A DNA stretch of 64,000 nt from Oligoflexales bacterium (GTDB lineage: Bacteria > Bdellovibrionota_B > Oligoflexia > Oligoflexales > JALZUQ01). Below, one piece after another: positions 48,904-58,699 of this stretch. Position 1 is the first letter of the stretch, and each line of letters begins with the position of its first letter. The DNA is taken from assembly GCA_023301565.1 (NCBI GenBank), contig JALZUO010000009.1, positions 1 through 64,000 on the forward strand, given 5' to 3'. The position numbers and the translations under genes are program-made. The notes beneath the pieces were generated by a model. It was not told the origin of the DNA. It saw nothing but the letters and a program-made list of their open reading frames with translations, and searched no databases.

Positions 48904-49587
48904 TCAATACGGCGAAAGACACCCCATCAAAAGCGCAACAGACTCCACTACGTCTAGAGGAGCAAATTTTTGTGGATCATTCAGCACCCGAGTTAAAATG
49001 TGCTCGGGTCGAAACCACGGGGTGGGCCGTTCACTTAGAATACTCAACACAACCCTTGTGTTTGCCGGAGAGTCTCGCAAACTAGACTCAACCGCACTTG
49101 AAAAATACTTAAACCTTGTAGAAAGAATGTCTGCTGCGTAAAGCTCATCTAAAAACCTTAGCTGCAAAGAAGTTGAATATCCACCTAAAAGCTGCGAAAT
49201 CACCTTTGGAGCAAACGCTAGATTCAGCGATCTTACTTTTTTCAGTTTAGCAACAAAATCACTATCTGCGGGATGGACATACACTCCCACCTTGCCAAAG
49301 TACTTTCTTTTTTCCACCAAAACATGCACATACAAATGCGTGAGGTAACTAGATTTGCTACAGGCATCTATTACTCTAAGTTCAAACTTCTCACCGCCAT
49401 CGCGCCACCCTCCTAACAAATCCGCCAGCTCTTCGGCGTCCCTTTTCGAAGGAGGTATGCCAGTCTTGGCCTTGGCAGCTTCGACGAGGCTTACAAGCCT
49501 TTTTTCTAGATCAAAAGGAAAGCCATCACCAAAAAGAGGGGACACAGGCCATGAAAGCAGAAAAGTTAGTAAAAACAGATAACGCAT
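48904..49587 (-). CDS. Hypothetical secreted protein
   Basis: Signal peptide MRYLFLLTFLLSWPVSPLFG. Confidence 0.65.
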   Translation of the reverse strand: MRYLFLLTFLLSWPVSPLFGDGFPFDLEKRLVSLVEAAKAKTGIPPSKRDAEELADLLGGWRDGGEKFELRVIDACSKSSYLTHLYVHVLVEKRKYFGKVGVYVHPADSDFVAKLKKVRSLNLAFAPKVISQLLGGYSTSLQLRFLDELYAADILSTRFKYFSSAVESSLRDSPANTRVVLSILSERPTPWFRPEHILTRVLNDPQKFAPLDVVESVALLMGCLSPY

Positions 49588-49817
49588 GGCTTATTTTACC
49601 TTGTTTGCCCGCAGGAACAAAGGCCGCGGCTGAATATTTAACCCAAACGTAGAATCGCTCGCACACAACACTAAGTATATAAACCTTATCTTAAAAACCC
49701 TGCAACGTACTGTTGTTACAAGAGATAAAAGCTTTCTTGCTGCACCCCAACTGTGTTCCGATAAGCACCTTAAGCAAGACTAAACCATGTCAAAGCTTCT
49801 GGGGGAGTAGTTTTACA

Positions 49818-50723
49818 ATGAAGTCCAACCTAGCAAAAATGCTATTCGCAGCGCTTATTGTATTTGCTTTTGCCTGTAAAAAAGAACAAAGCTTTGCAGA
49901 GCAAAACGACTCAGCAGAAACGGCGGCTATTCTAGAAGCAGCTACAGATATAGATACTATGGCTGAAGAAGCTATTCAGGTAGCCGCAGAGCTAACGCTT
50001 TCTGCTAGCGACCCTGTCACTACAAAGCCTGAGCTTGCGCTTGTCTTGAGCAATATCGATACAAGTTTTATGTCTAGCCTAGACCATGATCAAATCATGG
50101 AAAGAGTTTTTAACAAACTTGACCACGACAGCGACCAAATGCTTTCCTACGAAGAGTTGCAAACCTCTTTAAATTCTTATGCTTTTAAAATTGGAACGCC
50201 AGATCCTAGTAAATTAGAAAAAATCGGGAGATTTGTTTTTGGTGATTCCACAGAAAAACATGCAATGAAATCCATCAAACCAAGGCTAGATGCATTGATG
50301 AAAGACAAAAGGATTTACAGCCTAAGAGCCCGTAAAAGAATGGTGGCGCACTCAGACCTTGAATGCAGAAAATTTGCCCTTTCAAGCCTCAGGCTCGTAG
50401 GTGGAAAAGAGTCAGGTGCTTGCAACCCAACGGCCTACCGTGAAGTCAATGGGTATATGAAACCTTTCCCAAAACCTGGAAGCTTTCATGCTGCGATTCA
50501 AAAATCACGAAGCAACCCAAAAATGCAAAGCTACCTTTCAAAACTGCAAGAGTCTACGAGCTCTCTTAAAGTTAAGATGGACAAGATTTGCAGCGAAAAA
50601 CTAGGCGACCCCGAGCTGAGCGAGCGAGTCACAAAAATGTGCGAGGTTCGCAAACTAAATATCTCAGCACCACACTTTTCTGGGGCAGGCTATTTGAATA
50701 CTTCTTCGCAGGCTTCTGAATAA
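49818..50723 (+). CDS. Putative lipoprotein with an EF-hand-like motif
   Basis: MKSNLAKMLFAALIVFAFACKKE lipobox; KLDHDSDQMLSYEELQ matches EF-hand DxDxDxxxSxxE. Confidence 0.72.
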   Translation: MKSNLAKMLFAALIVFAFACKKEQSFAEQNDSAETAAILEAATDIDTMAEEAIQVAAELTLSASDPVTTKPELALVLSNIDTSFMSSLDHDQIMERVFNKLDHDSDQMLSYEELQTSLNSYAFKIGTPDPSKLEKIGRFVFGDSTEKHAMKSIKPRLDALMKDKRIYSLRARKRMVAHSDLECRKFALSSLRLVGGKESGACNPTAYREVNGYMKPFPKPGSFHAAIQKSRSNPKMQSYLSKLQESTSSLKVKMDKICSEKLGDPELSERVTKMCEVRKLNISAPHFSGAGYLNTSSQASE

Positions 50724-50798
50724 ACTTGTTTTTGCTTCCGTTTTACATCGTGTTTTTTTTCTGTTAACCAACAGCACACCTGTTTTTGGGAGAAAAAT

Positions 50799-51950
50799 AT
50801 GACCATTTCCATATCAGCCCGATTCGATGGCGGAAACATTGAACTTATAGAAAAGCCAGTGGGTAGTCACGTAAGGCTTAAGATTCGCAAAGACGCACAC
50901 TCGGAGTTTCTTCAGTGGTTTTACTTTAGATCGACTGGAACAAATGCAAAAAAAACATCTTACTCGATAGAAAACGCTGGGCAAACCTCCTATGCCGACG
51001 GCTGGAAGGACTATAAGGTCTGCGCATCCTATGATTTAAAAAACTGGTTTCGGGTTAGCGACACTTCCTACACTGAGGGAAAACTGAACTTTTCTTTCAC
51101 AGCAGAGCATGAATCTGTTTATTTTGCTTACTTTGCCCCCTATACGATGGTGCGACACCAAAACCTTATTGCAGGTACGCTGACAAATAGCCGGGTGCAG
51201 TACAAAAACCTTGGCCAAACCCTTGATGGCCAGGATATGGACCTACTAGTTATTGCCAACAGTTTTGACCCAGATGCGATAAAAGAGAAAAAGAAATGCT
51301 GGGTGATTGCTCGGCAGCATCCAGGTGAAACCATGGCCGAATGGTTTATGGAAGGATGGTTGGAAAGAGTCCTAGACGCTACCGACCCTGTCACGCGTAC
51401 CCTGCTAGAAAATGTAGTGTTCTACGTGGTCCCAAACATGAACCCAGACGGTAGCCGCCGCGGACATCTACGCACCAATGCGGCAGGCTCAAACCTAAAC
51501 AGAGAGTGGCAAAACCCAACCATGGAAAAAAGCCCAGAAGTATACCTAGTGCTAAAAGAAATGGAAAAAACCGGCGTAGACTGTTGCCTGGATGTACATG
51601 GGGACGAGGCCCTGCCCTACAACTTCATTGCAGGTGCCGAGGGAGTTCCGGGGTGGTCTCAAAGACTGTTGTCTTTGCAAGAAGCCTACAAGAGTTCTTT
51701 GGTACAAAACAATCCAGACTTTCAAACTAAATATGGCTACGATGTAGATACTCCAGGTGCTGCTAACCTGGCTATCTGCACAAATTATATAGCTGAAGCC
51801 TTTGACTGTTTATCAATGACCTTAGAAATGCCCTTTAAAGATAATGCCGATGCACCATGCTCTAGACACGGCTGGTCGCCGGAAAGAGCACAAAAACTCG
51901 GCGCTTCTAATTTAGATGCACTTTATGCGGTCGTAGACAAGCTTCGCTAA
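50799..51950 (+). CDS. M14-family metallocarboxypeptidase (cytosolic carboxypeptidase-like)
   Basis: VIARQHPGETMAEWFMEGWLE (HxxE), PNMNPDGSRRGHLRTNAAGSNLNREW, CCLDVHGDEALPYNFIAGAEG, LTLEMPFKD. Confidence 0.92.
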   Translation: MTISISARFDGGNIELIEKPVGSHVRLKIRKDAHSEFLQWFYFRSTGTNAKKTSYSIENAGQTSYADGWKDYKVCASYDLKNWFRVSDTSYTEGKLNFSFTAEHESVYFAYFAPYTMVRHQNLIAGTLTNSRVQYKNLGQTLDGQDMDLLVIANSFDPDAIKEKKKCWVIARQHPGETMAEWFMEGWLERVLDATDPVTRTLLENVVFYVVPNMNPDGSRRGHLRTNAAGSNLNREWQNPTMEKSPEVYLVLKEMEKTGVDCCLDVHGDEALPYNFIAGAEGVPGWSQRLLSLQEAYKSSLVQNNPDFQTKYGYDVDTPGAANLAICTNYIAEAFDCLSMTLEMPFKDNADAPCSRHGWSPERAQKLGASNLDALYAVVDKLR

Positions 51951-52076
51951 ATCCACGCTGCGCCGTCGGCGAAACGGTCTCCTTGATAAGTAAGGCTAAC
52001 TTTAGTATCTCAAATGTAGCATTAGCTAAAATTTTTTAGAGATTCCTAAATTTGACCACTGATAAGGGAGACCAAA

Positions 52077-52755
52077 GTGAAAGCCATCATCTTAGCTGGA
52101 AGTATTCTGTTTGCGTACAATTTAGCAGCACAGAAAAAAGTAAAACACTATTCTGGGTCAGGCATGAAATGCACCTCTGAAGAGGGGGTTTCGCTATATA
52201 TAGGATCCAAAGGTGAGCTAAGCAAACTCACCAGCACCGAGTTCAACCTAAAGCTTTATGCCAAAGAATTTAACCCAACTAAAAAAGTTAGAACAAGCAG
52301 CTCTAATGGGAGAAGCATACGGCTCCAGCCATATAAACCTGACGCACTACACAGAAGAAAACAAAATCAGCGCAAAGCACGTCGACAGCTTGGTGGCTTA
52401 CTCGCTACTTCTAGACACTCAAAGTGAAGAAAGACTAGATGCGCGGCAAAAAAAAGAGGCCGCAAAACTTATCAGCCTTTACCATAGAAAAGTTGGCGAC
52501 CTCAATAAAGCCTTTGAAGCAGTCGTACGCGAAGAGTGGGAAGGCGATCAAGAAGAGATTGAGTACGCAATAGAGGAGCTAGGCTGGTATTCAGACGCTC
52601 AATTTATTGTTTTAAAAGATACAGGCGAGGTACTTGGCCTATTCGTTGAATATTACCTATCCGAGGTTGACGGCTACACATCCGAAGTTAAAGCTATTGC
52701 GTATGAGATAAAAGGCGACAAGCTCACGGCTGTAACAGTGCAAGACCCAAACTAA
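52077..52755 (+). pseudogene. Secreted hypothetical gene apparently split by a frameshift at an A6 run (ORF 52077..52427 and ORF 52258..52755)
   Basis: ORF1 carries signal peptide and plausible protein through EFNPTKK then basic low-plausibility sequence; ORF2 in +1 frame continues plausibly (LEQAALMGEAYGSSHINLTHYTEENKIS...); A6 at 52281-52286, removal of one A joins both. Confidence 0.65.
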
Positions 52756-52768
52756 GCTGCAATCATCT

Positions 52769-55700
52769 TTAGGACTGCAGCTTTTGAATTTCTATATCTG
52801 TAAGGTCGCGGGCAGCACTTCTCTCGAGGATGTCCGCGATTTTCTGTGACTTCTCATCTTTTTTAGAGCGAAAAGACTCGACCAAATCCCTACTGGCAAT
52901 GTCGTTTTTGATGTAAAGCATGCACTTTTCAAAGCATTCTTCTGCCGGGCTAGATAACATCCAGCCAAAGCCTTCTTTGTAGACCACGTAGCTCGCAATA
53001 TAAGAAGAAAGAATCGCAATTCTATGTGCGACTGGCAGCTCGGCAATACGGTCAGCATATTGGTCGACCAAAACCTTCGGGCAGTGCCGCATAAGAATCT
53101 GTCTACACACAGCATCGGTATTGACTAAGTCTTCACGCTTAGAAAACTCGGCCAAAAGACTGTCGGTGATCGCATTGATCTCTCTACTTAGCTCAATCGA
53201 AAGCTGAACGAGAGTCTTTTCGCCTCCAAACCTTTGGTACTCAGATAGCAAAAGCTTTGCTTCTTTGTCGGCTTTTTCCCGAAGCTTTGTTACGACCTCT
53301 TCAACATATACCGGCTTTATTTTCTCGAACTCACCCGGTGAAAGCGTAAGTGAAGCAATGATCTCAAAAGAAGAACAGATCACACCGGTTTTATTGGCAG
53401 ACGAGTCCTTGAAGATTAAGATACCTACTTTTTGTAGCTCTTCTCTTGCAGCTGAAGTGAAGAATATATTGGCGCCTTCGACAATAGCGCGGCAGCTAGG
53501 TGCTCCACCCTCTTGAATAAACTGCTTCCAGTTTCTTTCGTGGACCGTGTAAGGCCTACCACCAGCTGGGATAAACACTTCAGCAACGGCCTCGAAGTGA
53601 AGGTTGTTTCTTTGCTGGACTCCTTCAGGGTGATCAGCTTTAAGTACAAAAGATTTTTTTCCGTGCTGATCCGCCTTACCAGAAAGCTTTGCGGGGTTGA
53701 ACTCAGCAATCGAAAGGCTGCCTTCGACCAAACGTAACAGTTCCGCCCAATCCAAACCACTTGGATCATGAGCAGACCCATACCCATCGGCTACAGCAAC
53801 AACCTTGGCTTTTTCGCCATACTCTCTGTGTAAAATTTTAAGCTCATTACCAGCAACGTCACCGTCAGGGCCACCCGTCAGCTTTACCCGAAAATCCTGC
53901 GCGCGAGGATCTATCCCCATAAAATGCAGCGCGTTCTCAAGGTAAACATTTACACCCTCAGAGGTTACTCCATACTCTTTATGGTTTATACCCGCACCAG
54001 GCTTGGACGACATAAACGCTTGGGCATACTTATAGCCACGGCGCGCTGCTTGAGCGGGAATCCAATTGATTAGATCGTTGGTGATGTTCTCGTCGGGCCC
54101 AAGGTAGATAAGCTCTTCTTTATCGTAGTAGCTAACTACCTGGTCTTTTTTAAACTCATGAGCCTCATCTTCGACAAGAAGTACATCTAAAAGCGCGTTC
54201 ACAGCGCCTTTTACAGACTTATCCCGGTTCCCACCAGGAGTCAGAAGCAACACACCCTTTGAACCACCCTCGGGGATATCCTTATTTTTTAGCTGCTGAC
54301 CTAAACTAAGGCCATAAACCTCGTCAAAAAGACCAGAAAGCGCTGAGTCATAAGCTTCTGAGCTTCTCGGCATCACAACACGTACGCCGCCACGGGAAAT
54401 ATCGCGCCACCGCACGTGAAACATACGGTAGTCTCGCCCTACAATAAAAAAGATCCCAAACGGCCTTTCTTCGTAGTACTGGTCGTCCAAGATCGCTGGG
54501 TCCAACCTAAAAGCAAGCCCTGTTTTGGTTGGCATAAAATAATTTGTTTTAAGAATGCAACGAACAAACTGCAGGCATTCTTTAAAAATATTCTTTTCAA
54601 CATTATCCATCGAATTGCCACACAAAGCCTCTTCGAGCTCTTTGGTAGAGACATCACGCAATACACTGTTTGCATCACGGCGTGGATTAAACTTTTTTCG
54701 GAACAACCCGGTCAAAGTCTCAGCGTGTTCTGGATACTTTTTGAAAGTCGTAAAAATCTTGTAGCTTGAGTAGTAAAAAGGGTTTTTCTTGCCTAAAAGA
54801 ATCTGCACCCAGCTTGCCATCGACCGCAGCAGGTTTACAGAGTTGATCGAGTGTTTATGTGGGTCTCGAGCAAACTCATTGAACGCATCGAGATCGGCCC
54901 AAGCCAGGGTGCGTAGGGCTTTTGTCAGCTTAAGCATCTCCACATCTTTAGGCTTTACCACCTCATCTTTTTTTGTGGGCGAAAGCGTAAAGTGCATAAC
55001 AGTTATAGGGTCAGGCGTGTTTTGCGTAAACTTAACCGCTACCCCTCTATCGACCCTGTAACCATAGCGATTAATCAATCGAAAGATCTCTGCAAGCAGC
55101 ACAGCTGACTTTTCATGTTTAAAACCGAGGGTAAGCCGGCCTTTTGGCGAGTCTGGAAAGGCCACTACTTCTGTACGTGCACCTTCCTTTTTGAGCATAT
55201 CTTTCCACATGGAATAAGATACGTGGATTCTTCTGTCGCTTGCATACACCGCAAAGTCGTTGTCTAAGCCATCTAGGTAGGTGTTGATCAATGCATCGTC
55301 ACCTGGAAAGTTCACAAGCAAAGTCTTGCGAGCCGAAGCAACCTTGCGCTCTATAAACTCATTAGACTTATCAAGCTCAACATGATCACCTTTTTGAAAA
55401 GAAGATAAAAAAAGCAGGCGGTCCCGTGAAAAGTAAATCACCCCTGTTTTAAAATCTTCGCCCTCAACCCTGTGGGCCATATCTAAAAGAATCTCCGAGT
55501 CGTTTCCTGGCCCGAGATAAGTTACTTTTTGTTTTTCTTTATCCCACAGCTCTACGGTCTGCTTAGCCTCGAACACATTGCCTGTGATGATAGAGCTAAG
55601 GTGCCTTACTTTTTCGGCACGAGGGGTGGTTTGATAGTAAATCTGCGGCATATTGTTAAAAAACCAAGGGGTCAAAATAGAAATGCTTTGCTCTAAGCCG

Positions 55701-55918
55701 ACTTTTACCGTTTTGGCAATTTCTTCAATATAGTTATTGAGCTCGTCGCCTGATTTAATCCCCTCTTGCGTCGACTGAGAGATTACCTTGGGGAGTTCGT
55801 GCTCTGCGAGCTCATCCGAGGTTTCTTCCCCTAAAGGAATCGAAATAGACTCCGTTGTTTTTGATGTGTTGTTGTCGTGAGACATTGGCTTAGCCGAAGG
55901 ATCTGTAGGTTGTGTCAT
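52769..55918 (-). CDS. NAD-specific glutamate dehydrogenase (large GDH, ~115 kDa size class)
   Basis: FHVRWRDISRGGVRVV, SKGVLLLTPGG, MSSKPGAGINHKEYGVTSEGVNVYLENAL, VKLTGGPDGDVAGNELKIL, VEGANIFFTSAAREEL. Confidence 0.93.
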   Translation of the reverse strand: MTQPTDPSAKPMSHDNNTSKTTESISIPLGEETSDELAEHELPKVISQSTQEGIKSGDELNNYIEEIAKTVKVGLEQSISILTPWFFNNMPQIYYQTTPRAEKVRHLSSIITGNVFEAKQTVELWDKEKQKVTYLGPGNDSEILLDMAHRVEGEDFKTGVIYFSRDRLLFLSSFQKGDHVELDKSNEFIERKVASARKTLLVNFPGDDALINTYLDGLDNDFAVYASDRRIHVSYSMWKDMLKKEGARTEVVAFPDSPKGRLTLGFKHEKSAVLLAEIFRLINRYGYRVDRGVAVKFTQNTPDPITVMHFTLSPTKKDEVVKPKDVEMLKLTKALRTLAWADLDAFNEFARDPHKHSINSVNLLRSMASWVQILLGKKNPFYYSSYKIFTTFKKYPEHAETLTGLFRKKFNPRRDANSVLRDVSTKELEEALCGNSMDNVEKNIFKECLQFVRCILKTNYFMPTKTGLAFRLDPAILDDQYYEERPFGIFFIVGRDYRMFHVRWRDISRGGVRVVMPRSSEAYDSALSGLFDEVYGLSLGQQLKNKDIPEGGSKGVLLLTPGGNRDKSVKGAVNALLDVLLVEDEAHEFKKDQVVSYYDKEELIYLGPDENITNDLINWIPAQAARRGYKYAQAFMSSKPGAGINHKEYGVTSEGVNVYLENALHFMGIDPRAQDFRVKLTGGPDGDVAGNELKILHREYGEKAKVVAVADGYGSAHDPSGLDWAELLRLVEGSLSIAEFNPAKLSGKADQHGKKSFVLKADHPEGVQQRNNLHFEAVAEVFIPAGGRPYTVHERNWKQFIQEGGAPSCRAIVEGANIFFTSAAREELQKVGILIFKDSSANKTGVICSSFEIIASLTLSPGEFEKIKPVYVEEVVTKLREKADKEAKLLLSEYQRFGGEKTLVQLSIELSREINAITDSLLAEFSKREDLVNTDAVCRQILMRHCPKVLVDQYADRIAELPVAHRIAILSSYIASYVVYKEGFGWMLSSPAEECFEKCMLYIKNDIASRDLVESFRSKKDEKSQKIADILERSAARDLTDIEIQKLQS

Positions 55919-57324
55919 TGTTTTCGCCCTAATTTATGCAGGTCTTTTAAGTTTAACGGAGCTCCTTTTTCTCTGGCAATGCCAATCAATTGATCAGCAG
56001 GGCAAAGATTTCGCTCCGTAAAGGATTCGTAAAATCCCTGAGCCGTTTCAAGCGACTCTTTGGAGTAATAGCAGTCAGGAAGCCGCTGAACGCCAGCAAG
56101 CCCTATCTGAAAGAGTTTATTTGCCAAGCCCGCTATTTCAGAGCTTTCTAAGCCAGCCAAATACCCCTCTTTTATCTGCTTCCATACAGAACACTTGCCT
56201 AAAGCAAGTGCAGAAAGCTCGTCCAAGGCTTCTTCGTTGTACAACGCACCGGTCATAATCGTCCCTGGTACGGTCTGCCACTTCTGCAGCTGCGCATCGA
56301 TACTCCGCAACTCCATGAACCCTTTGGCACGAACTTCAGGGAAAAGCAAAGAAGCTTGCAGTTTTAGAGCGTCGATATCAGGTCCATTTCCAGTTTTGCT
56401 ACCAATGTCACTCACCCACTCGCCAAAGCTACGGGCGGGTTGTGGCCGCTGCCAAGAGTTCTGTTTTTGCTGCATCACAACAGAGCTATCCCAAAGCTTC
56501 TGGGCATATACATCAGACCACGCGTTGCGATCTGCTTTAAACCAAGACTCGGGCTCTCCACCAACAAAACCACACCTGCTACTGTCTACATCTAGCCAGA
56601 CCCTACCGCGGAAGCTTTTGTAGGGAGTTTGCTTTCCATCTACAAAAGGAGAATTGGCGAACATAGCCGTTAGAATGGGACTAAAAAACTGGGCAACTGC
56701 GTAGCGCTTACTCATGATCTTTTCGCAGCGTCCAAAATCAAGGTTTACCTGTATCGTGCAGGTTTGCCGCATCATCCGTTGTCCAAACTCACCGATATCT
56801 TGAAAATGTGAGTTCATGCACTCGTATCTGTCTTTAGCAATCTGAAGGCCAATGGCTGGCACACTGTTTTCCGGGTCAATCCCGGCAAAAACCAAACCTA
56901 TATTGGACTCTTTAAGATGCCTGCTAATGGCTTTTTGTTCTTTTGAAAGAGCATTGCCTGCCTCTACCAAACAAGGGAAGGGCCGCGTCGACACCTCTAG
57001 CTGACCACCTGGCTCAAGACTCATATTGTTGCCATCGGCATCCAGCTGCATTGGCGACATAAACTGCTGCGGCTGTTTTCCGTTGGCGTTATAAAAGCCA
57101 GACGACTGCCTGTATTGATTTCCTAGGCTAAAGCGAACAAGCGCCTCGCGCAGACCACCACTAAAAGAAACACGCTGGTAGGTTGAGAGGTCTACAGGTA
57201 TCGCTTCTAGCTCTATCCCTACCGTCCCCGGCCAATTTGGAAACTCTTCAGAGTACCCTTCTGGCTGAAGCTGAAACAGTTCCTCATGCACGTACTTCCA
57301 TACTTGGTCTTTGGTTATGGTCAT
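55915..57324 (-). CDS. gshA: Glutamate-cysteine ligase (plant-type/GCS2)
   Basis: GTVGIELEAIPVD, SLEPGGQLEVSTRPFPCLVEAGNAL, RQTCTIQVNLDF, ANSPFVDGKQTPYKSFRGRVWLD. Confidence 0.9.
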   Translation of the reverse strand: MTITKDQVWKYVHEELFQLQPEGYSEEFPNWPGTVGIELEAIPVDLSTYQRVSFSGGLREALVRFSLGNQYRQSSGFYNANGKQPQQFMSPMQLDADGNNMSLEPGGQLEVSTRPFPCLVEAGNALSKEQKAISRHLKESNIGLVFAGIDPENSVPAIGLQIAKDRYECMNSHFQDIGEFGQRMMRQTCTIQVNLDFGRCEKIMSKRYAVAQFFSPILTAMFANSPFVDGKQTPYKSFRGRVWLDVDSSRCGFVGGEPESWFKADRNAWSDVYAQKLWDSSVVMQQKQNSWQRPQPARSFGEWVSDIGSKTGNGPDIDALKLQASLLFPEVRAKGFMELRSIDAQLQKWQTVPGTIMTGALYNEEALDELSALALGKCSVWKQIKEGYLAGLESSEIAGLANKLFQIGLAGVQRLPDCYYSKESLETAQGFYESFTERNLCPADQLIGIAREKGAPLNLKDLHKLGRKQ

Positions 57325-57360
57325 GGTTTTTTCTCGCTACCGTTTTCTTTACATTTTTTG

Positions 57361-57768
57361 TTAAGGTGATGCCTCTACCTGGATAGCAATAGGTACGTTG
57401 TTTTCACGCAGTACATCCAACAGCTCTACAAACACACCGTGCTTGACCACCTTGTCAGCTGCTATAACTGCAGTTGGCATATCTCCAGGAGACTGGCTTT
57501 GAATCTTTGCAATCTCTTCAGATACATTTGCCATAGAAACAGGAACTCCATTTAGAGAAAGCTGCTCTTTTGCATCAATCACAAACTCATACATGCTTTT
57601 TTCTGCTGCAGTACCAGTTTTTGCATTTGGAAGATCAAGGCCCATTTCATGCCGGGTGATAAAGTTTGCCGTCACCATAAAAATGATCAACAAAACAAGC
57701 ATTACATCCACAAGAGGTGTGACGTTAATATTAGTGATCGCTTCTTCTTCCATATAGTCGCCAGCCAT
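57361..57768 (-). CDS. exbD: ExbD/TolR family biopolymer transport protein
   Basis: ITNINVTPLVDVMLVLLIIFMVTANFI, VIAADKVVKHGVFVELLDVLRENNV. Confidence 0.94.
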   Translation of the reverse strand: MAGDYMEEEAITNINVTPLVDVMLVLLIIFMVTANFITRHEMGLDLPNAKTGTAAEKSMYEFVIDAKEQLSLNGVPVSMANVSEEIAKIQSQSPGDMPTAVIAADKVVKHGVFVELLDVLRENNVPIAIQVEASP

Positions 57769-57829
57769 TAAAGTTCCTCTTTTATCCGATGCGTTAATTT
57801 AACGTCAAGCATTTGCCTGTCAAAAAACT

Positions 57830-58462
57830 TTACTGGTAATAAGAAACCAGCATTTTTTTGATCGACTCTGCCTGCGATAGGTTTTTGCGTATTTGCTTAT
57901 TGAAGTAATTAAAGGCAATCACCGCCGGAATGGTGACAAAAAGCCCAACGGCTGTCGCAACTAGCGCCTCTGAGATGCCAGACATAACCGAGCTTGCTCC
58001 ACTCTCTGCCAGTCCCGCACCACCCTCTTTGGCAAGAGCGTCGAATGCCTTGATGATACCGATCACGGTTCCAAAAAGGCCTATATAAACAGCATTGTTC
58101 CCAAGCGTACCTAAAAAAGTAACCCCTCTATCCATTTTCCCGCGCATACCTGCCATGTTTGCAGTCATTACAGTCTCCATAGCCTGAGGACCTTTGGAAG
58201 AAACTTTGATGCCGGAACGCAGCATTTGCGCTGCTGGGTGGTCGATTTTCGAGCACATCTTCTCGACACCATCCAGATTTTTGTCAGCAAGGTTCTCTGC
58301 CAGCCCAGCCTGAAAGGAGGCAAAGTCCATATGAATACGAATAAAATAGATGATTCGCTCACAGATAACAGTGATGGATAGAAGGCTTAAAAGAAGGAGA
58401 AGCCACAGTACCCACTCTGCGCCAATTAGTGTCATGCCCAATAAGGTTTCGACGATGTTCAT
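57830..58462 (-). CDS. exbB: ExbB/TolQ/MotA family proton channel
   Basis: FLGTLGNNAVYIGLFGTVIGIIKAFDALAKEGGAGLAESGASSVMSGISEALVATAVGLFVTIPAVIAFNYF. Confidence 0.94.
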   Translation of the reverse strand: MNIVETLLGMTLIGAEWVLWLLLLLSLLSITVICERIIYFIRIHMDFASFQAGLAENLADKNLDGVEKMCSKIDHPAAQMLRSGIKVSSKGPQAMETVMTANMAGMRGKMDRGVTFLGTLGNNAVYIGLFGTVIGIIKAFDALAKEGGAGLAESGASSVMSGISEALVATAVGLFVTIPAVIAFNYFNKQIRKNLSQAESIKKMLVSYYQ

Positions 58463-58542
58463 TCCCTGTGCCCCTTTATTATTTTACATTGCATCCAAGA
58501 GTAAGCTCCAGTAATCATAACACTTCCTTTTGAGGAGCCAAA

Positions 58543-58619
58543 GCGGGTGTAGCTCAGCTGGCTAGAGCGGCGCGTTGCCATCGCGCAGGTCGAGAGTTCG
58601 AATCTCTTCACCCGCTCCA
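58543..58619 (+). tRNA. tRNA-Gly (anticodon GCC)
   Basis: GCGGGTG TA GCTC AGCTGGCTA GAGC G GCGCG TTGCCAT CGCGC AGGTC GAGAG TTCGAAT CTCTT CACCCGC T CCA; encoded CCA. Confidence 0.97.
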
Positions 58620-58699
58620 CTTTGCTCCGAAGACCTGTCCGAAACGTCGATAATGGCATGAGCCATTGGATACAAAAGGATGTGTTAAAAAATACCACT

